The position numbers were made by a program, and so were the translations under genes. 64,000 bases of DNA from Bauldia litoralis (GTDB lineage: Bacteria > Pseudomonadota > Alphaproteobacteria > Rhizobiales > Kaistiaceae): the NCBI RefSeq assembly GCF_900104485.1, contig NZ_FMXQ01000002.1, positions 248,001 through 312,000 on the forward strand. Reading direction: 5' to 3'. The notes beneath the pieces are model-generated. The model had not been told where the DNA came from. It made no database searches and saw nothing but the letters and a program-made list of their open reading frames with translations. Of this stretch, positions 11,067-19,603 are shown in pieces; position 1 is the stretch's first letter; each line of letters opens with the position of its first letter.

Positions 11067-11885
11067 CTATTCGGCCAGCTTTGCCTGCTGCCACAGCGCT
11101 TCCATCTCTTCGAGACTGGCATCCTTGGGCGAGCGCTCCTCAGCCGCCAGCGCCGCCTCGATCATGGCGAAGCGCCGGGCGAATTTGACGTTGGCGTCCG
11201 CCGTCGCCTGATCCGGGTCGACATCGAGGTGTCGCGCGAGATTGGCGACCGCGAACAACAGGTCGCCGACCTCCGCCGAAACCCGCTCAGGCTCGCGTGG
11301 CGACGTGTCGAGTTCGGCCTCGATCTCGTCGATCTCCTCGCGAAGCTTGGCGAGCACGGCGCGCGGGTCGTTCCAGTCGAAGCCGACCGTCGACGCCTTG
11401 GCCTGGAGCCTGACGGCACGGGCGAGGGGCGGCAAACCTTTCGCGACATCGTCGAGCAGCCCTGGCGGCCCCTCGGCGTCTTCACCGCGCCTGAGCCGGC
11501 GCTGGCGCTTCTCCTCGGCCTTGATCCGCTCCCAGACGCCCTTGGCCTGGCCGGCGGCGCGCGCATCCTCGTCGCCGAAGACGTGCGGATGGCGGCGGAT
11601 CATCTTCGTGGTGATCGCCTCCACGACATCGGCAAAGGCAAAGGCGTCGACTTCCTCGGCCATGCGCGCGTGGTAGACGACCTGCAGCAGCAGATCGCCG
11701 AGTTCCTCGCGGAGGTCGGCCATGTCGTCGCGGGCGATCGCCTCGGCAACCTCATGGGCTTCCTCGACCGTGTATGGGGCGATCGAGGCGAAGGATTGCT
11801 CCTTGTCCCAGGGGCAGCCGGTCACCGGATCGCGCAGCGCCGCCATGATCTCGATCAGCCGGCCGATATCCCGGGAGGGCTTCAT
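11067..11885 (-). CDS. mazG: Nucleoside triphosphate pyrophosphohydrolase MazG
   Basis: A 272-residue all-alpha NTP pyrophosphatase with two MazG domains. The first carries the metal-binding EEAHEVAEAI and REELGDLLLQVV, the second EEIDEIEAEL and EVGDLLFAVANL. The family hydrolyses (d)NTPs, including aberrant ones, to NMP and PPi. It is convergent with hflX. The 97-base upstream gap is relatively AT-rich and probably contains its promoter. Confidence 0.95.
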   Translation of the reverse strand: MKPSRDIGRLIEIMAALRDPVTGCPWDKEQSFASIAPYTVEEAHEVAEAIARDDMADLREELGDLLLQVVYHARMAEEVDAFAFADVVEAITTKMIRRHPHVFGDEDARAAGQAKGVWERIKAEEKRQRRLRRGEDAEGPPGLLDDVAKGLPPLARAVRLQAKASTVGFDWNDPRAVLAKLREEIDEIEAELDTSPREPERVSAEVGDLLFAVANLARHLDVDPDQATADANVKFARRFAMIEAALAAEERSPKDASLEEMEALWQQAKLAE

Positions 11886-11982
11886 TCTCGACGTCTCCGA
11901 TGCGCTAATCCGCGCCTATCAATGAAAGTCGCATAAGATATATTATGGAACTTTTTGGTATAGGCGGAAATGGGCAGGACGG

Positions 11983-12780
11983 TCACAGCGTGATCTGCAT
12001 CCCGTCAAAGGCCGGCTCGACATGCGCCGGCAGCGACGCCTTCAATGTCGCATAATCGAGATCGTTGTGCATGTGAGTCAGGATCGCGCGCCGCGGCCGC
12101 AGCCTCTCGATCCATGCGAGCGCCTCGTCGACGCTGAGATGGCTCGGATGCGGCTCGTAGCGCAGCGCACCGACCACCCAGGTATCGAGGTCATGGAGCA
12201 GCGCCGCGGTCTCGTCAGGTATTGCGCTGACGTCGCAGGAATATGCGAAGCCGCCGATCCGGTAGCCGGTCGACGTTCCGCCGCCATGGATCTGTCGGTA
12301 CGGCATGATTTCGACCGGTCCGCCGGCGCCGTCGATCACCAGTGGCTCATACGGCTGGACGCGATTGAGCGCGATGATCGGCGGATACGAGCCGCCGGGC
12401 GCCGTTTTCAGGCAGTATGAGAAGCCTTGCTCGATGCGATCGGCGGTATCGTCGTCGGCATGGACTGGCACCACGCGGCGGGTGTTGAGCCAGAACGCCC
12501 GGAGGTCGTCGATGCCGTGGAGATGGTCGGCGTGGGCGTGCGTGTAGAGTACGGCGTCGATCGCATCGACATTGGCTGCGAGAAGCTGCGTGCGCATGTC
12601 CGGACCGGTGTCGACCAGGATGCGCGTCGGGATCGGGCCATCGCCGAATTGCTCGATCAGCAAGGCGCAGCGACTGCGCCGGTTCTTCGGCTCGAGCGGA
12701 TTGCATGCACCCCAGTCGTTGCCGATGCGCGGGACGCCAGGCGACGAGCCGCAGCCGAGGATCGTGAGGCGCAGGCTCAT
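11983..12780 (-). CDS. PhnP-like MBL-fold metallo-hydrolase
   Basis: A 265-residue metallo-beta-lactamase-fold protein with the metal-binding THAHADH motif (HxHxDH) near residue 80 and later His residues (QIHGGG, THMHNDLD). It resembles the PhnP/YcbX-type group of phosphodiesterases acting on cyclic or nucleotide phosphoesters. There is no phn gene nearby, so a C-P lyase role is not implied. It starts 4 bases after the tatD stop and is the last gene of the rlpA-to-tatD block. Confidence 0.85.
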   Translation of the reverse strand: MSLRLTILGCGSSPGVPRIGNDWGACNPLEPKNRRSRCALLIEQFGDGPIPTRILVDTGPDMRTQLLAANVDAIDAVLYTHAHADHLHGIDDLRAFWLNTRRVVPVHADDDTADRIEQGFSYCLKTAPGGSYPPIIALNRVQPYEPLVIDGAGGPVEIMPYRQIHGGGTSTGYRIGGFAYSCDVSAIPDETAALLHDLDTWVVGALRYEPHPSHLSVDEALAWIERLRPRRAILTHMHNDLDYATLKASLPAHVEPAFDGMQITL

Positions 12781-12784
12781 CGCT

Positions 12785-13564
12785 TCACGGTCGCTCTATC
12801 TTACTGAAAAGACGATAGAAATTGTCGGTGGTCGCCGCCGCGAGCGCGGCTGGCTCCAGTCCCCTGGTTTCGGCGAGAACCTTTGCGGTTTCAACCACAT
12901 AGGACGGCTCGTTGCGCTGGCCGCGATGCGGAACGGGCGCCAGATAAGGTGCGTCCGTCTCGACCAGCAGACGGTCGAGCGGCAGTCCGGCGGCGATCGC
13001 CCGAAGATCCTCGGAGCGCTTGAAGGTCAGGATGCCGGAGAACGACACGTGCAGGCCGAGTTCGATGCCGGCGAGCGCCAGGTCGCGGCCGGACGAGAAG
13101 CAATGAAGGATGGCCGGGAAGGCACCCTTCCCCATTTCCTCCCTGAGGATTGCCGCCATGTCGTCATCGGCCGACCGGGCATGGATGACCAACGGCAGGC
13201 CGGTTTCGCGCGCCGCCGCGATATGGCGGATGAACGATGTCCGCTGGGCGTCGCGCGGCGCGTTGTCATAGTGATAGTCGAGGCCCGCTTCGCCGATCGC
13301 CACGACCTTCGGGTCGGCGGCCAGGGCGATCAGGTCGGCCGTGGTGACGTCCGGCTCCTCGGCGGCATTGTGCGGATGGGTGCCGATCGAGCAGTAGACG
13401 TTGTCATAGCGTTCGACGATCGCCTTAAGGCCGGCATATTTCGCGACCCGGGTCGAGATCGTCACCATGGTCTCGACGCCGGCCGCCCGCGCCCGCTCGA
13501 CCAGCGCGTCACGGTCGGTGTCGAAATCCGGGAAGTCGAGATGGCAGTGGCTATCGACGATCAT
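12785..13564 (-). CDS. tatD: TatD-family metal-dependent DNase
   Basis: A 259-residue TIM-barrel hydrolase starting MIVDSHCHLDF, with the metal-ligand motifs HCHLD, IGEAGLDY, HARSADDD, HCFSSG and ETDAPYLAP characteristic of TatD. Family members have 3'-5' exonuclease/DNase activity linked to DNA repair. The ATG at 13564 is used; a TTG one codon upstream is possible. It lies 15 bases after metG in the classical metG-tatD-MBL arrangement. Confidence 0.95.
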   Translation of the reverse strand: MIVDSHCHLDFPDFDTDRDALVERARAAGVETMVTISTRVAKYAGLKAIVERYDNVYCSIGTHPHNAAEEPDVTTADLIALAADPKVVAIGEAGLDYHYDNAPRDAQRTSFIRHIAAARETGLPLVIHARSADDDMAAILREEMGKGAFPAILHCFSSGRDLALAGIELGLHVSFSGILTFKRSEDLRAIAAGLPLDRLLVETDAPYLAPVPHRGQRNEPSYVVETAKVLAETRGLEPAALAAATTDNFYRLFSKIERP

Positions 13565-13579
13565 CAAACCAGCGCCAGA

Positions 13580-15133
13580 TCAGGACCGCTCGTCCGCGGG
13601 TTCCACATAGCGCGGAAAGATGCCGCTCGGCGTCGGAAGCGTCGTGCCGGCCGTCAGGCGACCGCCCTCCCCGAGCGCCGCGAAGTCGCGCCGATCCTCG
13701 GGAACGCCAAGAAGATCAAGCAGTTGTGCCGCGGAATCCGGCATGATCGGCTGGACAAGGATTGCCACCTGGCGCACCGCCTCGGCGGTGACGTAGAGAA
13801 CCGTGCCCATCCGCGCGACGTCGGTCTTGCGCAAGGCCCATGGCTCGGAGCCGGCGAAATAGCGGTTCGCCTCGGCGACCAGCGCCCAGAGCGTATTGAG
13901 CGCGGCGTGGACCTGCTGTCCGGCCATCGCCGTCCGGCATCTGGCCAGCAGATCATCGGCCTGGTCGAGCAGCGCCTTGTCCTCCGGCGTGAAATCGCCG
14001 GGCTGCGGCAGGACGCCGTCGCAATTCTTGGCGATCATCGACAGCGAGCGCTGGGCGAGATTGCCGAGGTCGTTGGCAAGGTCCGAGTTGATCCGCTGGA
14101 CGATGGCGTCGTGGCTGTAGTTGCCGTCCTGGCCGAACGGCACCTCGCGCAGGAAGAAGTAGCGGACCGCGTCGACGCCGTAGGCATCGATCATCGTGAA
14201 CGGGTCGACGACGTTGCCGACCGACTTCGACATCTTCTCACCGCGGTTGAACAGGAAGCCGTGGGCATAGACCCGCTTCGGCGGCTCGAGGCCGGCCGAC
14301 AGCAGGAATGCCGGCCAGTAGACCGCGTGGAACCGGACGATGTCCTTGCCGATGACGTGGAGGTCGGCCGGCCAGTAGCGGGCAAAGGTCTCCGTGTCGT
14401 CGGGAAAGCCGACGCCGGTGATGTAGTTGGTCAGCGCGTCGACCCAGACATACATGACATGCGCCGGGTTCTCCGGTACCGGGATGCCCCAGTCGAAGGT
14501 CGTGCGCGAGATCGACAGGTCGCGGAGCCCGCCCTTGACGAAGCTGACCACCTCGTTGCGGCGCTCGTCGGGGCCGATGAACTCGGGATGGGCGGCGTAA
14601 TGGTCGAGCAGCCGGTCCTGATAGGCGGAGAGGCGGAAGAAGTAGCTCTCCTCCTCGACCCATTCGACCGGCGTTCCCTGCGGTCCGTAGCGGACGCCGT
14701 CCGGCCGTTCCTCGGTCTCGGACTCGGCGTAATAGGCCTCGTCGCGCACCGAATACCAGCCGGCGTAGGAATCCTTGTAGATGTCGCCCGTCTCCACCAT
14801 CCGCCGCCAGATCTCCTGCGAGGCCGCGTAGTGTCGCGGCTCGGTGGTGCGGATGAAGTCGTTATGCGAGCAGTTCAGCTCCCGGACCATCTTCTGGAAG
14901 AGCGGCGTGTTGCGGTCGGCGAGCTCGCGCGGCGTCAGCCCATCGCGGAGCGCCGTCTGTTTCATCTTGATGCCGTGCTCGTCCGTCCCCGTCAGGAAAT
15001 AGACGTCGCGGCCGTCGAGGCGCATGAAGCGCGCCAAGGCGTCGGTCGCCAAGGCCTCATAGGCGTGGCCGATATGCGGCGCGCCGTTCGGATAGGAGAT
15101 CGCAGTGGTGATGTAGTATTTCTGATCGCTCAT
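13580..15133 (-). CDS. metG: Methionyl-tRNA synthetase
   Basis: A 517-residue class I aminoacyl-tRNA synthetase. The HIGH motif is in [19 protein letters not shown] and the KMSKS motif in [14 protein letters not shown]. The connective region carries AYYAESE and no CxxC zinc knuckle, so this is the short zinc-less form without a C-terminal tRNA-binding EMAP domain. It charges tRNA-Met for initiation and elongation. A 71-base gap separates it from holB upstream. Confidence 0.97.
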   Translation of the reverse strand: MSDQKYYITTAISYPNGAPHIGHAYEALATDALARFMRLDGRDVYFLTGTDEHGIKMKQTALRDGLTPRELADRNTPLFQKMVRELNCSHNDFIRTTEPRHYAASQEIWRRMVETGDIYKDSYAGWYSVRDEAYYAESETEERPDGVRYGPQGTPVEWVEEESYFFRLSAYQDRLLDHYAAHPEFIGPDERRNEVVSFVKGGLRDLSISRTTFDWGIPVPENPAHVMYVWVDALTNYITGVGFPDDTETFARYWPADLHVIGKDIVRFHAVYWPAFLLSAGLEPPKRVYAHGFLFNRGEKMSKSVGNVVDPFTMIDAYGVDAVRYFFLREVPFGQDGNYSHDAIVQRINSDLANDLGNLAQRSLSMIAKNCDGVLPQPGDFTPEDKALLDQADDLLARCRTAMAGQQVHAALNTLWALVAEANRYFAGSEPWALRKTDVARMGTVLYVTAEAVRQVAILVQPIMPDSAAQLLDLLGVPEDRRDFAALGEGGRLTAGTTLPTPSGIFPRYVEPADERS

Positions 15134-15204
15134 AATCGTCTCGCCAAATGCCTCGACATCGGGAAGGGCTTACAGCGGCCGGAAGACGGTCGCCGTGGCG
15201 AAAA

Positions 15205-16302
15205 TCACATTCGTGTGGCTTGAGCGAATGACATGAGAATGGACAGAACGACTTGCTTTCGGTCGAGATTGAGTGCTTCGGCTTCCGCCGCAGTTTCGTT
15301 GACCTTCTCCCATACCTCCGCCCATCTGGCAAGCGGCAGGCCGGCGCTGGCGGTTGACGGCGCGGGGCCACCGGCCGGCTCCCCCTCGCCCCGGACCCGG
15401 CGTCCGAGCCAGCCCCGGACGACGTCGAGAAAGCCGTCATAGGCATCATCGGCGCCGCGTTTGGAGACGCTGTCGGCCAGCGCATGCATGCCGCCAATGT
15501 CGGCACTGGGCAGCCTTGCCGCGAATTCGGCGAAGCGGCGATAGACCGCGAGCCCGCCGTCCTGGAGGAGCAGGATCGCGCGGCGGAGACTGCCTTCCGA
15601 GAGCGCCGCGGCGAGAGCGATGTCATTGTCGCTGAAATCGCCGCCCTCGTTGGCCTGGATTGCCTGGACGATCGCCTGGGTCGACAGCGGCGCCAGGTCG
15701 ATGCGGCGGCAGCGGGAGCGGATGGTCGGCAGCAAACGTCCCGGCGAATGGCAGATGACGAAGAACAGCGATCGCGACGGCGGCTCCTCCAGCACCTTGA
15801 GCAGCGCGTTGGCGGCACTGGCATTCATCTCGTCGGCTGGGTCGACGATGGCGATCCGCCAGCCGGATTCACCGCTGGTCGAGCCGAAGAAGGCGACGGT
15901 GCGCCGGATCTGGTCGACGCTGAGTTCGGTCAGGAAGCGCTTGCGGTCCTCGCGATACGGCCGCTCGAGCGTCAGGAGGTTGGGGTGCCCTCGCCCCGCG
16001 ACGCGGCGAAAGGCCGGGTCGTCGGGATCGATGGCGAGGCTGGTCGCCGCCGCCACCGCCTCGGAGCGCGGGTCGGGATGGGCGAAGGCGAAGCGGGCGA
16101 AGCGATAGGCGAGCGTCGCCTTGCCGATGCCCTTCGGTCCGCCGACCAGCCAGGCATGGTGCATCCGCCCGCCGCGATAGGCGTCGAGCAGCGTCGTCTC
16201 GGCGGCAGGGTCGCCATACCAGTCGGCCTGGCTGTCCGGCAGCGGCCAGCCGTCGAGAAGGTCGAGGCGCGGGATGTCCTTGGCTTCGTTCCGGGGCGCC
16301 AT
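15205..16302 (-). CDS. holB: DNA polymerase III subunit delta'
   Basis: A 365-residue AAA+ clamp-loader subunit with a P-loop-like GGPKGIGKATLAYRF and the switch segment EPPSRSLFFVICHSPGRL. The frame is open far upstream, but the ATG at 16302 is chosen because it overlaps the tmk stop by one base (TGATG) and homology begins there. The delta' subunit opens and loads the beta sliding clamp with delta and tau/gamma. The tmk-holB pairing is conserved across bacteria. Confidence 0.93.
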   Translation of the reverse strand: MAPRNEAKDIPRLDLLDGWPLPDSQADWYGDPAAETTLLDAYRGGRMHHAWLVGGPKGIGKATLAYRFARFAFAHPDPRSEAVAAATSLAIDPDDPAFRRVAGRGHPNLLTLERPYREDRKRFLTELSVDQIRRTVAFFGSTSGESGWRIAIVDPADEMNASAANALLKVLEEPPSRSLFFVICHSPGRLLPTIRSRCRRIDLAPLSTQAIVQAIQANEGGDFSDNDIALAAALSEGSLRRAILLLQDGGLAVYRRFAEFAARLPSADIGGMHALADSVSKRGADDAYDGFLDVVRGWLGRRVRGEGEPAGGPAPSTASAGLPLARWAEVWEKVNETAAEAEALNLDRKQVVLSILMSFAQATRM

Positions 16303-16949
16303 CAGGCGGCCTGCTTGATCAGCCGGCTTTCCACCGCCCGCCAGATGTCTTCGGCGACGGCCGCCTCGTCCCGGTTGGCGTCGATGATCACGCAGCGTCC
16401 CGGATTGGCGGCGGCGATATCGAGAAACGCCTGGCGACGGCGCTGCTGCAAGTCGATCTCGTCGCTCTCGAAGCGGTCGGGCACGCCGCCCGATTCCTCG
16501 AGGCGCGCCTTGACCCGGCTGAGGCCGACCTCGGCTGGAACATCGAGCATCAGCGTCAGGTCCGGTCGGCTGCGGCCGACGGCGACCCGTTCCAGCGCGT
16601 CCAGCTGGCCGGCATCGACGCCGCCGATCGCGCCCTGGTAGACCCGGGTGGAATCGAAGAAACGGTCGCACAGCACCCATTCGCCGGCGGCAAGCGCCGG
16701 CCGGATCAGCCGGTCGACATGATCGGCGCGGGCGGCGGCGAAGAGCAGCGCTTCGGCCTCTGCGCCAAGCGACTTGACCCTGCCCGACAGGAGGACCTTG
16801 CGGATCGTCTCCGCCGTGGGCGTACCGCCCGGTTCACGGGTGACGACAGCGGCGATGCCCTCCCCGGCCAGACGCGCGACGAGCAGGCGAAGCTGCGTCG
16901 ACTTCCCTGCGCCGTCGCCGCCTTCAAAGGTGATGAACTTGCCGGCCAT
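16302..16949 (-). CDS. tmk: Thymidylate kinase
   Basis: A 215-residue P-loop kinase beginning MAGKFITFEGGDGAGKSTQ (Walker A), with the substrate DRF motif in WVLCDRFFDSTRVYQG. It phosphorylates dTMP to dTDP. The ATG at 16949 is preferred; an in-frame GTG at 16973 would add eight unneeded residues. It overlaps holB by one base and follows the D,D-carboxypeptidase gene after 27 bases, so the three are probably one transcript. Confidence 0.95.
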   Translation of the reverse strand: MAGKFITFEGGDGAGKSTQLRLLVARLAGEGIAAVVTREPGGTPTAETIRKVLLSGRVKSLGAEAEALLFAAARADHVDRLIRPALAAGEWVLCDRFFDSTRVYQGAIGGVDAGQLDALERVAVGRSRPDLTLMLDVPAEVGLSRVKARLEESGGVPDRFESDEIDLQQRRRQAFLDIAAANPGRCVIIDANRDEAAVAEDIWRAVESRLIKQAA

Positions 16950-16976
16950 GCGGACGGATATAGACAAACGCACCGG

Positions 16977-18170
16977 CTACCACCAGCCGAGAAGCAGTTC
17001 CTCGAGCCCGTCGAGAGCTCGCTGCGGCATCGAGCCGATGCCGACGGCGGCGGCCGTATAGACCGGCTGCTGCTTGCTGAGGCCCTCGGCGGTGGTGAAG
17101 CTGACATAGCCGACCTCGACACCAGCCTGGACCGGCGCCGGTATGGGCCCGCGATAGATGACCTCCGCCTTAATCAGGTCGGTCAGGCCGACCGGCAGGA
17201 GGAGGTTGACCGGACCGTGGCTCACGACGCCGACCGTGCGGGTCTCTCCGCCGAAAACCCGCGCCTGGGTGATGACCTCGCGGTCGGCGAACAACTCGAC
17301 CATCTCGAAGGCCCTGTAGCCCCAGTCGAGAAGCTTGCGGGCTTCCTGTTCACGCTCCTTGTCGGTCTCAAGGCCCGCGACCACAGCGACGAGCCGCTGG
17401 CCGTCTCGGACGGCCGAGGCAGTGATGCCGTAGCCCGACTGCTCGGTGAAGCCCGTCTTGAGGCCGTCAGCGCCGATGTTCATCTTGAGGAGCGGGTTGC
17501 GGTTCCGCTGGAAGATGCGGTTCCACTCGAACGCCTCCTCGGCGAAGATCGTGTAATATTGCGGATAATCGGAGATCAGGTGGCTTGCGAGGGTCGCCAG
17601 GTCGCGGGCCGAGACATAGTGCTCGGTGTTCGGCAATCCGGTCGCGTTGGCGAAATGGGAATTGGTCATCCCCAGCCGTTCGGCCTCCTGGTTCATCAAT
17701 TCCGCGAAGGCATCCTCGGTGCCCGCCATTCCCTCGGCGAGGATGATGCAGGAATCGTTGCCGGACTGGATGATCGCGCCGCGGATCAGGTCCATCACCC
17801 GGATCGAGGATCCGAGCTCAGCGAACATGGTGGAGCCGCCGGCAACCGCGCCGCCGGTCCGCCACGCATTCTCCGAAACCTGGAATTCCTGGTCGGGGCT
17901 GAGCTGCTTCTCGTCGAGCGCCTTGAAGACCACCGCCATGGTCATCAGCTTGGCCATGCTGGCGGGCGGAAAACGGGTGTCGGCCTCCTTCTCGAACAGC
18001 ACCGTTCCGGTGTCATAGTCGATCAGGAAGGCCTGTTTGGCGGCCGTCTCGAACAACTGGGCGGCAGCAGGCCCGGCCAGGGCAGCGAGGCAGACCAGGC
18101 CGGCAAGCGCCGCCACGGCGGCGTCGCGCAGGCGGTTCGAAATCGTAGAGCCACGATGGCGCACGGTCAT
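16977..18170 (-). CDS. dacF: D-alanyl-D-alanine carboxypeptidase (DacF/PBP5 type)
   Basis: A 397-residue periplasmic penicillin-binding protein. A signal peptide ends at AALAGPAAA; the catalytic SxxK is in PASMAKLMT, SxN in QSGNDS and KTG in DGLKTGFT, followed by a C-terminal beta domain. It trims the terminal D-Ala from peptidoglycan pentapeptides. The ATG at 18170 is chosen because GAGGA lies 8 bases upstream; an earlier in-frame start would place extra polar residues before the signal peptide. It sits between rlpA and tmk. Confidence 0.93.
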   Translation of the reverse strand: MTVRHRGSTISNRLRDAAVAALAGLVCLAALAGPAAAQLFETAAKQAFLIDYDTGTVLFEKEADTRFPPASMAKLMTMAVVFKALDEKQLSPDQEFQVSENAWRTGGAVAGGSTMFAELGSSIRVMDLIRGAIIQSGNDSCIILAEGMAGTEDAFAELMNQEAERLGMTNSHFANATGLPNTEHYVSARDLATLASHLISDYPQYYTIFAEEAFEWNRIFQRNRNPLLKMNIGADGLKTGFTEQSGYGITASAVRDGQRLVAVVAGLETDKEREQEARKLLDWGYRAFEMVELFADREVITQARVFGGETRTVGVVSHGPVNLLLPVGLTDLIKAEVIYRGPIPAPVQAGVEVGYVSFTTAEGLSKQQPVYTAAAVGIGSMPQRALDGLEELLLGWW

Positions 18171-18243
18171 CGACGCTTCCTCAAGACAGGAACGGGAAAG
18201 CCGGCCCGGGAGCCGACAAAGCCGCAAGGACTCAGCGATGATT

Positions 18244-19389
18244 TTAGCGGGAAACGACGAAAGCGCCAGAAAGGCCAGCGGCCGAAGCGGCTTTGATCAC
18301 AGCTTCCGGGGCGATCGCGGTATCGCGGATCACCACCTGAACGATGCGAAGCGTCCGTCCGTCGCGCGCCTGATCCGTTGTGACCACCTCACCGAAGCGG
18401 GCAAAATCGTCGCCGACCCGGGCCGCGTTGCGCTGATCGAGGAAAACGCCGAGCTGGATGGTTGTCGCGGCCAAAAGCGTCCGTGCTGCATCGCGCTTGG
18501 TAAAGGTCGACAGCCGGGCCGGCGTTGACTCCGCCGCCAATTCCGCCGCGGCCGCATGGGCCGGGGTGAATCGGTTGGTCTCGGCATAGGAATTGACGAA
18601 GCCGGACTTGAGGATCAGCGGCCCGATCTGGTCGTTGAAGCCGGTCGACACCTCGGTCGGCACGACGGCCAGCGGCTCAGTGCGCGGCGTGGCGGCGACG
18701 ACAATTGGCTGCTGCGCAATCGTCAAATGGCGAGTCGGCTTCCGCGAAGCGAACAGCGACCGGCTCTTGGTCGGCGCGGTGCCGGGCGGCCCCTGGTAGG
18801 TCGCCATCAGCATGTCGCGATCGCGACCGTCCATCTCGGCCCTGCCGACATACTCGACCTGGACCTTGGCGACCCCTGCCCGCTTGAAGTCGAGCAGCGC
18901 GGCCGTGGTGGCCGACACGTCAATCACCCGGTTGCGCGAGAACGGTCCGCGATCGTTGACGCGAACCACCACCGATCGGTTGTTGGACAGGTTGGTGACG
19001 CGGACATAGCTCGGCAGCGGCAATGTCGGATGCGCGGCGGTCAGGTCGTTCATGTCGAAGACTTCGCCATTGGCGGTCTTGCGGCCATGGAAATTCGGCC
19101 CGTACCACGACGCGAGCCCGGTCGCCTTGTAGTCGGGATCGTCTTGCGGAACGTAGGTCTTGCCGGCGACACGGTAGGGTTTTCCGACCATCTCGCGGCC
19201 GCCGCCCTTCGGCACAGACTTGCCAGAAGCGACGCGCGGACTGGCCTTCACGCCATATTCGGCTTCTGAGAACTTGGTGGCGGGCCCTGAGGACGAACAG
19301 GAAGCGAGAAACACCAGGCCGACAGCGATCAGGGCTCCGCGCATCAGCAGCGGCGCCCGATCAGGCATGAAACGGCCGGATTTCAGCAT
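18244..19389 (-). CDS. rlpA: Septal-ring lytic transglycosylase RlpA-like lipoprotein
   Basis: About 381 residues. The N-terminus has a hydrophobic segment ending in the lipobox LASC, so the protein is predicted to be lipid-anchored. The double-psi beta-barrel domain carries ATGLASWYGPNFHGRKTANGE and the catalytic-type VRVNDRGPF. The C-terminus (about the last 80 residues) looks like a SPOR domain (TTIQLGVFLDQRNAARVGDD), which binds denuded septal glycan. Members cleave such strands during division. The start is uncertain: ATGs at 19389, 19368 and 19344 are all possible. It heads the dacF-tmk-holB-metG-tatD run. Confidence 0.88.
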   Translation of the reverse strand: MLKSGRFMPDRAPLLMRGALIAVGLVFLASCSSSGPATKFSEAEYGVKASPRVASGKSVPKGGGREMVGKPYRVAGKTYVPQDDPDYKATGLASWYGPNFHGRKTANGEVFDMNDLTAAHPTLPLPSYVRVTNLSNNRSVVVRVNDRGPFSRNRVIDVSATTAALLDFKRAGVAKVQVEYVGRAEMDGRDRDMLMATYQGPPGTAPTKSRSLFASRKPTRHLTIAQQPIVVAATPRTEPLAVVPTEVSTGFNDQIGPLILKSGFVNSYAETNRFTPAHAAAAELAAESTPARLSTFTKRDAARTLLAATTIQLGVFLDQRNAARVGDDFARFGEVVTTDQARDGRTLRIVQVVIRDTAIAPEAVIKAASAAGLSGAFVVSR

Positions 19390-19511
19390 GCCAACGGTCC
19401 CGAACCAGAGGTTTCGGAACGCGCAAATGCCCCAATCAGCCGTAATCCGGCTGTCTCGCTTCGCTTTGGCAGAATCACATCGCCCCTTGGTCCACCCACC
19501 ACAGCCGAATC

Positions 19512-19539
19512 TTATTAAACAGGCGAGGGAATGAATCAA
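19512..19539 (-). promoter_or_regulatory. Putative sigma-70 promoter for the rlpA-dacF-tmk block
   Basis: Read on the minus strand, TTGATT is followed after 16 bases by TAATAA, a plausible -35/-10 pair in an unusually AT-rich stretch. It would give a leader of about 115 bases before the rlpA ATG. This is an inspection-level assignment only. Confidence 0.4.
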
Positions 19540-19603
19540 CCTTAAAGGCCTGGATGCGGGCGCGACCATTCGCCCGTTTTCCGGCCAATTTGGCCGCTGG
19601 TGG

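Noticed and set aside
12572-15223. Long open frame (883 codons) antisense to the MBL, tatD and metG genes
   Set aside because: Spans three well-supported genes and shows no recognisable motif.
19582-19596. CGGCC-N5-GGCCG hairpin just after the cyclase stop
   Set aside because: Very short and not followed by a T-run, so not called as a terminator.
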